This document shows positions 20,579 through 33,047 of a stretch of DNA of 64,000 nucleotides, in pieces. The notes beneath the pieces were generated by a model that saw nothing but the letters and a program-made list of their open reading frames with translations, was not told where the DNA came from and searched no databases. Origin of the DNA: Macrocystis pyrifera (lineage: Eukaryota > Sar > Phaeophyceae > Laminariales > Laminariaceae); NCBI GenBank assembly GCA_031763025.1, contig JASSKH010000035.1, positions 3,322,320 to 3,386,319 of the forward strand. Direction: 5' to 3'. The translations under genes were made by a program, and so were the position numbers. Position 1 is the stretch's first letter. Every line of letters starts with the position of its first letter.

Positions 20579-23500
20579 ATGGCGAGGAGGACAACCCTAG
20601 CCCGAAACCCAATGGCCATCTTCGTTGCAGGTACATACGCATGCACTTTTTTGGGGCTGTGGGTATCAGCTTTCGTCCGAGCGCCTGGCGTCTCCACCTT
20701 CTACCGGCGCACACCGCCAGCGCAGCAGCCGATTCTGCTGCAGCACGGTGGAGGCCTGCAAGGAGGCTCCGCTCAAGAAAGCACAGCTTCCGACACCGAA
20801 AGAGCGATGCGGCGCGACGATCAACATGGCGAGAGCGAAGGCGGCAGCTCGGACGGTACGAAGTACACAAAGCAGTACAGCAGTACTATACAATGGGCCG
20901 TCTCAGTGAAACGCGGGTTAAGGGTTATGCAGACTGTGCATAGATGTCGCTCCACCTACAGTAGTTCATTGTTGGGTGTCAAGCGGGGTTTTACCCAGAA
21001 CGCTACCTGGTATTAGTAGATGGTACCTGGAACCGGGGTATATACGTACGGGGTAGGAGAATTTGCAGCGGGGATGGGCTGGCGCCTCGTTCGTGTTTCC
21101 TGGACCTATACTGTAACAGCAGTATATTGGCAAATGATCGATCGTGTCGCTACCGTTTGCCGGTACCGATCTGTACTCCTAGCATCCATCTCTCAGGCGA
21201 TATTGTGTTCAAGACTGTTGAGTGATCTCTAGAGGTATAGACGCAGCCGGCACAGGAACGCGTGGTTAACTCTAGACAGTAACACGGAACTCTCTCTTCT
21301 TGTATTATTCCCAAGCTGTCGAGTGACAGCCCATGACGAAACATTATAGGCCATTATCCAGCAAACTGCCAGCACAATTATTTCTCCCTTTTTAGTGTTT
21401 ACCCGCAGATCAACCGCCGAAATCCCCCTTTTCTATAATCCCACATCAATACATAGAACTCCCTAATACTAGATGGAACATCGTCGTGTTCCTGAGCACA
21501 TTCAACAAAGACTTTACGCATAACTCTCAGTATTAATGATGCTGTACTGCTGTAGTTGTTCGTGTTTTACCTCTCTTTCTTTTCCTCTCGCTTTGTTTCG
21601 CATATTCCGGGTATTAGGTACGTACCTGAAGCACAATCACGTCGGAAAGCATTCGTATTAGAGTTGTGTTGCACTCAAATAATTTTGGCTTCATCAATCG
21701 CGCAAATAGCTGAACATTCCTGACTACATCACCAACTCGGCAGCATACACCATCGTAGTACAACGCTCTTTAATACCTCTTCTTACGGATACGAAAGACT
21801 CTGCCTGGTGTAACGTTTACGTTATTTTATACGTGGTGCATGGTAAGTGTTTTCTTAACCTTAACGCATCAAATGTAACTAGCAGGCGACGAGGGCGAAT
21901 GCGAAGACGAACCGTTTCCGATTTGGAAAGGCATGTCGGCCTTCGAGGCCGGGGAGACGGAGGCTCCACCCGCGGGCGTCATTGTGGTGGACCCGTTTTG
22001 CGACTATCTCGGGAAGCGATGTATCGAGATTCTTGAGGCGGCTGGCTACGCGGTTGTGCAGGCAAGCAGGGACTCTATGAATAGTAACTGTTGCCGTTTT
22101 CGATGTACTTTGTCAACATTCTTTGAAGTTGATCGTGTGTGTTTAATACTCGGAGTACTTCACATGATATTATATTTACAGTTTAGTACCAGGGGAGCTT
22201 TAGCGTTGGGCCACGCTTGAATATTGCGCTTGTTGGGACGGCTCCATGCCCGTTGAAGCAGCGCACCGGGTGATGGCGCAACTGCGACAGTTACTCTTGG
22301 TTAACTCCGCGCACGGTGCTGCACGTTTGGAACCCTGCTGCCCTCGGCAAGATGCCGCCAAGGTGGTCGAGCGTCGCAGAACGCCTTCTAAATGTGTTAC
22401 GACCTTCCTACGGTGTTCACTTCTGTGCCGCGCAGGTCATGTCCGATCATCTCCTGGCTACCCTCAAGGACGAGTCGGCAGAGATTTTCCGCATCCCGAA
22501 GCCCGGCCAAGAGGCTTCTTGGGCCGGTTGGTTGCCCTTCCCGCTCGTTGCCGTGTTGTGCGAGAGCGACGCAGGCCTGGCCAATGCAGGCAAGTCAGTC
22601 TCTCAAGCTGTTGTACCGACCCGTTTCGTCGGTAAAGCGCTTTTTCTCCTACTTTTCCTTTTTTCGTGGTAAACATCTTTTTCTGGTGTCCGTGTGACGG
22701 GGCGGCCAAGCGAAGTTCACTCAGCGAAGAAAAAAAAACGTCGGCTTGAACGTGCGTCTACTAGCTGCACGGAAGAGTAAGTGAGTTACGCGGTCATCTT
22801 GACAACAACAGTGCAGTAGATGATCGGAAAATCGTGTGTCATTCCTCGGCGTCTCTCCCACAACGGAAAGCTCTGAGCGTACCGTTTCCGCGGGAAATGC
22901 TGGAGGTGCGAAGGATAGTATGTCGCAGCCAGATTGTGTTATTGCCGTCCTTGCGAGAGGGAGGGGTGTTCGGTCGGCTCGCGGTAGTCTACGACGCCAT
23001 GCAGTTCGCACGACGTCCGTGGCCCACAACTGCATTTTTTTATGTATCCAAGTCGTGCGCTAACACCAGCATAAAAAGCTATCTCTGCCAATGTTTTTTA
23101 TCGAATCGAAACCGCGCGTACCAGTAGGAGCTCTGGAGCGTGACATCGTCAGGTCCATCGGCACGAGTCATAAGAGCCCAACCCCTACCCGCCGACCCGG
23201 TACTGTATTTCCGCGCGGCCTCCATGAACCCGTTTGCAACCCTGACGTTACTATAAATAGAGAGACTGCAAGCGGCGCTTCTAGGAACGCGCTTCGGCGA
23301 GGTCAACGAAGCTCGACGTGACAAGTTCCTCATGAACGAGGTGGCTCGCGAGGCAGGCCTGGCGTGCGCTCGCCAGATAAAAACGGGAGACTGGTCGAAG
23401 GCGCGAGAGTTTCTCGCGTCTCTCAAGAAACCCAACGTCAACGTGGGTCCGGTCGCAGAAAATTCTAGTATCCAAGAAAATTCTGCTCGGGTGGACGAAA

Positions 23501-26500
23501 CTGGACCTGCTATCGATGCGGTTGCTGGCGAGAGCGGAGATGGGAACGGAGTGGAGGGTGCATCGTGTTTGGATGGTGTGATGTCGATCGTCAAACCATC
23601 GAGGGGGTGCGCCAGCGGCAGCGTTTTTCTGTGTGTCGGCGAGCGCGAGGCGATGGAAGCTTTCGAGAAGATTCGCGGGACGCCCAAATACGGGACGCCC
23701 GGAGCGTTCAACGATGAGGTAGGTGTGTGGCGTTGTCTGAATGTTCCCAACCGGCGCTGATGATAAAGCGTGGTTTGTTGTCGGTTCGGTGCCGGAGACG
23801 ATGCTATCGTTTCTTTTTCCCGGGTCATGAACGGTTGCAAGCTCTGCTGCGTCTGCTGGGTGTAGTATAGGACTTGTGGCTGTCCATCTCTGCTGCCTAG
23901 CCTGGCTGCGCGTTTGTGCCCATGCGTCCCCGTTTCGATCGTCTGTGCATCCGTGTGTCCTCTTTCATGACATGTGTTAAAACCTTTGCCTTGTCCTTGG
24001 CCACTCGGCAGGTTTTGGTACAGGAGTTCTTGGTTGGCACCGAGTACGTGGTCGACACTGTTAGCCGGGATGGGAACCACAAGGTATTTGCCCGTGACCC
24101 CGAATGGCAACCCTTTTTTGGAAAGTACAGCCGTTCTATGTACATGATTTCCCCTCTTTTTTCGGTGTCGGCATACTTCAGGTCTTGGGGTTGCGTTGAT
24201 CTCCAAGGTTGTGCGCCCCAGGCACCGTTGAAATAGTCGGCCACAAACTCCGATCGGAGCCCTTCGGTTGACTTTGTGTTTGGAAGAGATTTTCGTTGCC
24301 ACTACCGCGGCTGTTCGTGCTAGAGGTCCGTCGAGTTAGACCTTCTGTGGGGCACCTCTCTTGCAAACACGCATGTCGCGGATATGCTTCATTTAAAAAG
24401 GCCTTGATGACTGTTTTGTCCGGGCGGCGTGTATTGTGTACTCATCGTGTCGGCAGGCGATGGCGATCTGGAAGTACGACAAGCGAGAGGTGAATGGAGC
24501 CCCCTTCGTTTATTTCTCCACACAACTCATGTGAGCACGACGAAGCATGCCCGGTGTGTTTTGAACTTTCCTTCGGTGTCGCTTCTTCTGACGAAGGCCC
24601 CGGGCATCGATCGAGCCTACAGCACACGCCGAAATTCTTCTCCACGCACGTTGTCTAGTTTGGATCAAACGCCTGACTTTCTAACCCCGACCGTCTCCGT
24701 GTATCTCTCGCCACGTCCCTGACCGACGCTGGAATAGACCATCCGACGGGGAGGACGAGAACGAGGTTGTAGAGTACGCCTTCCAGGCTTTGGATGCGCT
24801 CGGCGTCAAGTTTGGACCAACGCACACCGGTGAGCCTACTAAAGAACGGTTCCAAGCTCGAGCGATTTTCCCACGACAGCAACAGGCCTCTTTCCTTTGC
24901 CTGTTTCATCACCGATCGCAATCACACGATGGTGCCGCGGCTCCGGTAGCGTGAAAATCTTTGCACGAGTTAGCTGGTGGCAACACGCACCATAAATCGC
25001 GTTTTTCTCATGCGCTTTCACCGTTGCCACCACGCTCTTTGCGATCAATCACGGCAGTAGTGTTTACAACTTGGCCCAGCTTGGACGAAATTGTTGATAG
25101 CCCGCATTAACTCCTGATAACATCAACAACCCTCTTTCCGAGAAAGTTTCCAGGCAGTCGGAATTAGTGTTAAGTACTAAAAGTCAAGTACCAGGTATAT
25201 TTAAATCATTGTGTTGAGGCTGGGCCAAGACCTGTCGAGGCCTCGATCACGGCACGGCACGGTGCATATACCTTTGCATCCCCGCCTGCTTCTCACCGTA
25301 GCCCAACATTCCGCACACCGGACACATGACATATTAATAACATCTCATGAAGTTTATCTTCCCAGGCAGATAAGACCCCCAATGCATACCTGGTATATAC
25401 GATCTACACGATCTAGACGGCGTTTTCCGAGTGGCATCCGTATTTCAATATTCTTGCGCATATATTTGCCGGATGGGATCTGCATGATACGGCTCTTGCA
25501 CAACATATATATTCCATAACGGCAAATCTAGGATCTAGATGATCGAAATAAATAGTCTGGATCGTGATCTGCCTAATGTTTGTAACATTCTTGTCCCACC
25601 GCTGTTTCCTACCGTTTAGATGACGCCACCGTTTCTGTGCTGTACCCTCCTCGCTGCTCCAGAGGTGATAATGGTTGACAACAACAGCGAAGATGATGGA
25701 AACGCATCCCCGAGACGGCCGACGCCAACTCTGGTGGAAGTCAACACCCGGTGGCATCTGACAGACTTTGGGCCGCTCACGGATGCCTGTGTGGGGTATA
25801 ACGCCGTTGAGGAAACCCTGTCGGCGTATCTAGACCCGGAGAGGTTTGAGGCGCTTCCCCGGGTTCCCCCCACGGGCGAAGACTCGCGGTACGGCAGGGT
25901 GGTGCACCTGGTGTCCTTCGTGGAGGGCCCCCTCGAGCGCATTTTGCATGAAGAGGTGCGGTGTGTGCGACGTGGAGCGGCAATCATGCTCCGGCACGGC
26001 CTGCTGACCGCAATTAATTGGAAGCGTGAGACGTTTTCGTACACTAGCACTGCAGGTTTGCCTTTGAATAGTAATGTTCCCACACGAGACAATTTGTTGA
26101 CTTTTTTCAAGGCCTGCGGTTGGTCGGGACACAATTTCGCCGCTGGCGCAAGCCCTAGACCCTCAACAAAAGAACCGGTCATGTCACCCTCTTCCACCTA
26201 TTATTATCGCCAGTACGATACCTAACATGTGGCGTTCAAAGTGTGTAGCTATTGCTTGCGGCATTCATTCCTGACTGACGCAATTTGGGGCGTTTTGCCT
26301 GAACCAGCCTGTTGAGAAAGTGGCCCGCCCGCTAACAATCCATCTGCAAACTGCAAACAACATCGCCCGTTGGCTGTTGCCGTGCGCGACCAGGAGATCC
26401 GAAACATGGAGAGCTTCGCAGGAATCGACGTTTACGCGGACCCGGCGATGGGAGGTTCGGGTTACGTGAAGAAAACGATCGATATCCGCAGCGACGCCGG

Positions 26501-26606
26501 ATGGGTGCGGTTGGTGCACGACCGGGCGGAGGTCGTGGAGAGGGATTACCGACGAGTGGTCGAACTTATGCCAACCATGTACAAGGTTAAGGTTCCTGAA
26601 GAATAA
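20579..26606 (+). CDS. ATP-grasp ligase-like protein, plastid-targeted
   Basis: Nine exons: 20579-20855, 21886-22061, 22436-22589, 23261-23718, 24012-24083, 24457-24530, 24738-24829, 25663-25955, 26394-26606. They total 1809 nt, or 602 residues, in frame throughout. The N-terminus has a hydrophobic segment followed by WVSAFVRAP, matching the stramenopile ASAFAP plastid signal. The ATP-grasp features are VKPSRGCASGSVFL (about residues 305-320), QEFLVGTEYVVDTVSRDG (exon 5), and the metal-binding EVNTRWHL (exon 8). The N-terminal half has a dinucleotide-like start, VIVVDPFCDYLGKRCIE. A Gly/Glu/Ser-rich insertion lies in exon 4 before the ATP-binding lysine. ATP-grasp enzymes join a carboxylate to an amine or thiol with ATP; the substrate cannot be told here, and amino-acid ligase or carbamoyl-phosphate-synthase-like members are the nearest patterns. 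Introns 2 and 3 appear to use GC donors. The ATG is chosen because it precedes the signal segment. Confidence 0.88.
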
Positions 26607-27992
26607 TTTGAATAAGTTTAACCTTTTACAGCTGCGCCCATGTTTTTGGGGATACATTTACTTGGATTTAGTGTTGGAACACTTTTCGCAATACTGCTGT
26701 TGTAGGTAGAAGGGTTGACCTTACGTAGTGTTGGGAAGTGGAGTACTGAAATATTTTTTCAAGGCCGCAGACCCCCGCGCGGAGACCGCAAGCATCGTTA
26801 GAGATGCACGAAAATTCGTTTTAAGAAGGAGTTCGTTTCTTCTCTCTTGGGCAACCAATGCCGTGCTAATAGTAGTACGCCTGTACCAGCCTTTCTTGCT
26901 TGAACATGTTCGAGGTCATTTTTAACTGAAAGAGGTTACACAAAGTAATAAAAGCTGGCTCGTGAGGGCCTCGGCCGCAAGAAGCGGCAATCGACAGCGC
27001 CCACGACGGCGAGACATGCAGCGGCGGCATGAACTCGCACGCGAGGAACAATCGTCAGCGATAATGAACCGTATTGGTAACCGAATTGACTTCTTAACCC
27101 TTGTACCACCACAGAAAATGATCGAACTCTAATTCCAAGCATCAACAGTCTGTCCGCGAAACGAAGGTGCACTTCCAGAGGAGTTCAGGTGTGCGAGAGG
27201 CGTGTCTATATTGAGAAGCCCACTTTGTGTTGCCTTGACCGGTGTGCGAGAGGCGTGCCTATATTGAGAACCCACTTTGTTTTACTTGACACGCCACATC
27301 ATCGAACGAGCAACCCTTTGCCCCGCTGTGGGAAGACCTCGTTGCATTGAAACCCATACATTCGCAAGAGGCATTTTCCCCCCGTCGGTAAAAACAGACA
27401 AGGCAGCCATGCTGGGTTCTATACACTTGCTGTCCGAAACAGGCGTTATATGAAGAAAAACGCCGCCACAGACTGACCAACGCAGCCAGTTCGTCCTCCC
27501 CCCTGAAGATCCCGTCTTGTGAGTTTTCTTGCAATTTTTTCATACCAGGTACCACCGACCATCGTGCAGTGACGTCACCTACTGTACTACAATATTCTGT
27601 TCTTGCCGTATCAGAAATAGATGTAACTGTCGCAGCCAACGCGCCTTGCTCATAGAGCAGGCACCACACATGGGGCCTAAGCCAATCCCTCTGGTACCCG
27701 TAGTTGCAACGCGTATCTCCAACTGCCCAGTCCCGAAGACATGCCGCCCTGAAGCCCCCCCCCAGCATCTTCGACGGCGCAGGGGGTTATCTTGCACTGC
27801 ACAAGGCTCATGGCGAGAGCGAAGAGATCACGCGCTGCAACCTTCCCCGCGAGGATCACGCCAAGAAAAAAAAAAACGATCGGGATTTCCTACAACTGGG
27901 GGTGCGATTTGTTCATCACTGAAACCACCCGCCCGATTTCCCCGCCTTTCCCCTCCCCCTTCCACTGACTATGAAACCCGTAACACGTCCCG
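26607..27992. other. Convergent intergenic spacer
   Basis: This lies between the ATP-grasp and PSMB3 3' ends. A short segment containing GTGCGAGAGGCGTG and ATATTGAGAA is repeated in direct orientation near 27190 and 27243. No exon is recognised. Confidence 0.6.
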
Positions 27993-30900
27993 TTAGTCCT
28001 GTCGGCCCTTGAGCGTCTTGGACATGATGCCCTCTGGCGTAATGATGTGCACTACGCCGCCCCACCCGCTGAGAGCGTCGCGATCTACAGACGCCAAGAG
28101 GCATTGCGCCATTGTCTCGAACAGTTCGTCCTTGTCCTGGGGTTTCCATTGCGGGCACGAAACGGCAGCATTTATTAACCCCCCCCCAACCGTTTCAAAA
28201 CGAAAAGGCATCAGGGATGGTTGGGAGGTTTAAAAAATCAGCGGGGACAAGTGTCAAAATAAAAGGCGTCAGCGAAATTATAGTAAAGGTTCGGAATACG
28301 CAAAACTGCAAACACGGCATCAGCGAACTGTCGGAATATTCAAAAACACCGAAAAATTAAAGCAAGGGTGTTAAAAAACGCAGTCAACGTCGATGGGGCC
28401 GTGGAACGCCGGATAAACCTTCGACAGCAAATACACCACGCGCGGAGACCGCTCATTGTGAAGGCACGCACGCACAATTCAACGCAAGTCGACGCGCTTT
28501 GGGAGTGCGCGATATTTCCGCAACACGAGGCGTGAATCACGATAGGCAACTTATAGGGGGAGAGGAGGCCATTTACTTCTGTCCCCGTGGGTCGTCGTAG
28601 GCATACGTCGCTAAACTGAACAAGAGGACAAAGGGAAAAAGAGTCGGCAAAGCCCGAGGGGGCCACAACAGGGACGGCCATCGCCGTTGGTTGCTTTCAC
28701 CAACACTATAAATAGACACGTACTGCTGTACTTTACGAAATCATGTACACTGGCGGCGACTGGTTGCACTTTCGGCGTTACCTCATTCGACCCGATGCAT
28801 GTTAGATCGGCATTGCTAGCCTATCGGCGTGCCCACCTCGACGTCGAGACCTAACGAGAAAGTGAAGAGCTGCTACTGTAGCATGGCATGCCCGTTAGAA
28901 ATGGAATCAGACAACAGCTGAAGCCAAACCTAGCGTGTCGAGCTCGCTGTGTTTGTCGAGTACGGGTCGGTTAAATAAAAAGGCATCGCCGTCCGTCGAC
29001 TTGTCACAGATAGAATAAAATAGCGTCAAGCGCGATATACTGGTATATATGATGCATGCATGGTGAAGCCGAACGCAAGCACCGTTCTTGCTTGCTCACC
29101 ATGTTTGGCCTGTAAAGGCTCTCGCACATGCCGTACAAGTTGTTGGTGCACGTGCCCCCCACGACGAAGTCGTCCGTCATCACGGGCGCCCCGATAAGAT
29201 CGAACGCCGAGATAAACGGCTTGTTGCCCTCCTTCAACCCGGCCACGATCGGCTCCACGAAGTACGGACCAAACCTGCAAAAAAACAAACGAACCGCACA
29301 GGCATAGAGCAACCAAGAAAACAACACGAGGGTGCCCAAGGTTACCAACAAAGGGATAAACCGAGATCAACAACACAGATATAACCAAAATCCAGACAAG
29401 GACAACCAAGATGCAGGAGATAAAAGGAGAGCCACAACGCGCACTTCAGAGGCGGCGGCACAACGCGCACTCTCTCGACGCTTCGACGCACCGCTATAAG
29501 ATACAATGAGTGCAGTAAGTGTTGCCTGCCGACTAAGGCTTGCAGAAGGCACATACAGGAAGGGTTACGGGAAGCAGACAATCCTGGACTTGTTCCGGCC
29601 GAGGCTGTTTCGTCCTGTTCAGGAACAGGGTACATCGAGCCCGCGCTTCCTCGCTTAGACCGCTCTGACACTCGTGAGGTCGAAGAAGAACCGCATTGAC
29701 GCATTGAAGGTTGCACCGGTACACCGGCATACATACGCAAGAAAAAGCGAAAAAAAAAAACGAAAACGAAAACAAAAAAACATAAACCGAGACTAAATGA
29801 GTGGTGTGGGCGATGTGAACGAAAGCTCGAAGGGCGGAGGCTCGCCTTTTCTGGTAAAGGATGTGAGATAAGAGCGCCGAGAACGTCTCCGGCTTGATCT
29901 CTCGCTCCTCCCTGAGGCGGTACAGGTTGAGCCGGAAGGTGAGGAGCTCCTTCATTGTGATCACGTCCGTCGCCAACCCTGGAAGCCCCACCTGTGAGAC
30001 AGCGCGTCATACGTTATATGGCATGGAGACAGCCGCACACAAGTCAGTCCCCATTGCTGTCTGTTTTCCGGCAACACGTTTAAAATATAAATACAGTATC
30101 AGCTTTTGATCACTGCTGTGTGTATTGATGTTGTGATACACACGTTCAGGGCTACACCGTCCGAAAAATAAGATTCCTCAGCAGAATAGGCCCATGAATA
30201 AGAAATGAACTACCTGGTATTAATTATTAATAGTAAAAACGTTAAGGCTCACTCTTTGGGGAGCGCTAAGAAAATGGGATTCGGCGATCGTGTTCAGCGG
30301 CGGGCGCCACACTAAGTCCTACCGGTACCTGACATCACTCTGACCGGAAATATACGCACCATTTGGTATCTGATATGAATATAAAATGGAGCTTATGTTT
30401 CCGTCCATAATGGTATACTTCACGTTCAAGGATGGTGTCACGATAAGGTTCTAAGGCTTGCTCATATTACAGTACGAGTACGCGTTTCTTGTTCGGGGGT
30501 TAATGCTGTATCCCAGTATACCGGGTAGGCTCGTTCGGGTGTGATCATCCATCGACGTCTGTCTTTCTCTGTTAAATACTCATATATATCGCTCTCCACT
30601 GAACCGAGTGAGGGGCGATAAGGCGATTTTGCCTCTTCCAAAAAGTCTAGCCACGACACAACGATACGACGCATTGCTGCAGACTACGGGTGTGAAACTA
30701 CTCGGTACAATTACGTGGCCTTCGTTACGAGACAGCAGTGAATCCATCGATGACTCAAGCGTCGCCTGGCAGCAATCCGCCCGAGGCTACCGGAGGAGTC
30801 GAAAACAAGCGTCTCCCGCTTTCGTGTCTCAGTTGTATGACATTGGTACATGCGATGTCGGTATTCATGCAGCATCAGCGGTGTCAAATGATAGATGTGA

Positions 30901-31876
30901 GCTATTCGAAATCGAAAACAGCCGTCGTGATACCTCGCCGAGCAAGGCAGTGCAACGCAAACCGGCTTCGAAGTCAAACTCTGCCGCAGATTTGACAAGC
31001 TAGGCCGAGAAGACGGGGGGGGGCGGACATACACAGCAACACCGACTGCTCTAGTGTACTGAAGGCAATTGTATGCTGCACTTGCACATCCACTTCGTTT
31101 GCCCCCTGGGGCCGGGGGGGGGCCCAGCAGTGACATAGGGTCGACGGGTTTCGACAAGGAATGAGGGATGAATGAGTAGGGACCACGCCTCCGATACACA
31201 TACAGTACATGAGAAACGACCGAGCACGCAGCAGTACACGTGCTACAAACACAGGGTCTAAGCAGACGGTTGAGGAAAGCGAGTCAGAAAGTGTCGGCCA
31301 GCTGGGGGCTTGACATAACCTTGCACCCAGCTGGGCATGCGCGACGGGGGGGGGGGGGGGGGGGGATTTGGCAAAGCAGTTGAGGATAAGAGGTACCAGG
31401 TATTGATAGTTGCGCAAACAACATATGCACAAAGCAAAATCGGAGCTCGCTCTGGGTCTTGACACCGGAAAGCACTGCTACTGCTGTATGTAGTCTTGAC
31501 TCTTGGTGAAAACAGCAGCAGCGACACGGATCATGTGAACATCGTAAGATACAGGCCATGGATCCTATAGTATGTACCAGGGAGGCAGGTTTGTACCTTG
31601 CTGGTACAAGATACCAGGTACCAGGTAATATTAGGTACGTGCCCAAAATCAATGCTTTCACACGACAGCAAGCGGTGGGCGGTGGAATGCGAGCAAATAG
31701 AGATAGGGCTTGGCGCGCACCATGAGCTTGTCCCCCATCTTGAAGATCTTCTCGAAATCGGTCGCCACGGTCTGAGCTTGGTTTCCGAGTCGGCTGTCCG
31801 AGCAAATGCCGACGCAGTCCTTGCCGGTCATGGCCAGGATGGCGGCGCCATTGTACTCCAAGATAGACTGTATCAT
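27993..31876 (-). CDS. PSMB3: 20S proteasome subunit beta-3
   Basis: Four exons on the minus strand: 31876-31721, 29991-29846, 29274-29100, 28136-27993. They total 621 nt, or 206 residues; the human protein has 205. The start reads [16 protein letters not shown] against the family MSIMSYNGG pattern. An acceptor-like CAG before SILEYNG means a separate upstream ATG exon is also possible. Family landmarks follow in order: [62 protein letters not shown], and [17 protein letters not shown]. Beta-3 is a non-catalytic, propeptide-less subunit of the 20S core, and no catalytic Thr1 is expected or seen. Intron 2 begins AAAAG/GCGAGC, a GC donor forced by the conserved QKRFGP junction. Intron 1 spans 1.7 kb and includes a G20 run. 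Confidence 0.95.
31346..31365 (+). repeat. G20 homopolymer
   Basis: Twenty consecutive G on the plus strand within PSMB3 intron 1. The exact length should be treated as approximate in an assembly. Confidence 0.85.
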
Positions 31877-33047
31877 AGATAGCGCAAGCAGGTTGGTTGA
31901 AGAACATAGCATGAGGTTGGTCGTTCCGAGAGAATTCGGGACATAGGTGCGTACTGGTAGAGGCTACGTAGACACTACGGAGATACGCACTTCGATGTGG
32001 ATGCTGTTTTAAGCTCGTCAACGCACTGCAGTGTTCGAGTTGCTTCGAGACATTTTGTCTACCAGAAGTATCAAAGGGGTGTGCCTGGCTAAATACCAGT
32101 ACGGGTACCTGGTATCTCCCAAGGTGCTGGCGGTATCGTGAAAACGTAAAAAACAACGTAATAATAGAGAGGGGAAGAGCGAACGAGTGTCGAAAGCTTG
32201 GGATTTTCACAGGACCGATGCAACAATGGCGAAGCGAGGAGTAGGCGTATCGTGGGTGCTACTTGGATGGCATGTTGCTTGCTGGGAAAAGAGACTGACA
32301 TACTATGCCCAGCACCTTGCAAGACGATGAAGTAGTTTCGACATTTTGCTCCCTTGTAGCACAGCAGCAGAGAGCACTCACCATACTTGTCCGTCGCAAC
32401 CGAACAGCAGCGAAGAGAGAAAAACGAGGCCAAGCACCCAACCCCTTTCCCAGTTTTCAGTCAGCCACCAGGCGTTGCTCTCCAGCCAGCTTGCGACCAC
32501 ACTCGGCTCCCCCTTACTCCCTTTCTGGCGTTTCTTCGATTAGAGATGCAACTCGAAACTCTCTGCCTGTCTCGTGATCTCTCGTACACTGCTGGTGGGG
32601 TGATATGTTCCACGACGAAAGCCTCTGCGGAGGTCGTCGATCATTTTTTCCGAATCCGAAATATTTGGAAACCCTTTCCAGTATTATGTCAGTGATAGGT
32701 AACATTATTGTTCCGAATCGGAAAAGACAAATCGGAAATGCGGCGGGTGAGCAAGCGCCCAGAATAGCACTCCAGCATCAAAGCTAGCCGAGGAACACGA
32801 GAGCTTTGCGGGGCTTAGAGTACAGGGAATTGCGGTATACTTGCTCGCGAAAGCGAGGTATAGAAACCAGGTGTCCACCCCTGCAGGGCCTGGCCTTTGA
32901 CCCCTACTCTCCAATCCGTCGTTGCCCGAAGGCTGAAGCTAATTCTTGTTGGATCTGGTGATACTATTTCCATCCAAGCCTCGGACAGCGAGGCAAAGCA
33001 GGGCGAGCAGCGACAGGCCGCTCTGGCGGCAGGAGAGGGCGTGCACC
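31877..33047. promoter_or_regulatory. Divergent spacer between PSMB3 and WDR92
   Basis: About 1.2 kb separates the two start codons. It should hold both promoters and possibly an unplaced 5' exon of PSMB3. It contains two exact TACCWGGTA words nearby (about 31609-31625, 32106). No confident core-promoter element is seen. Confidence 0.4.

Noticed and set aside
25616-26197. Minus-strand 193-codon ORF opposite the ATP-grasp exon
   Set aside because: It is the antisense shadow of exon 8, whose plus-strand translation has clear ATP-grasp motifs and fitting splice phases.
29342-30010. Minus-strand 222-codon ORF
   Set aside because: It overlaps PSMB3 exon 2 in another frame. The correct frame gives GLPGLATDV and [16 protein letters not shown].
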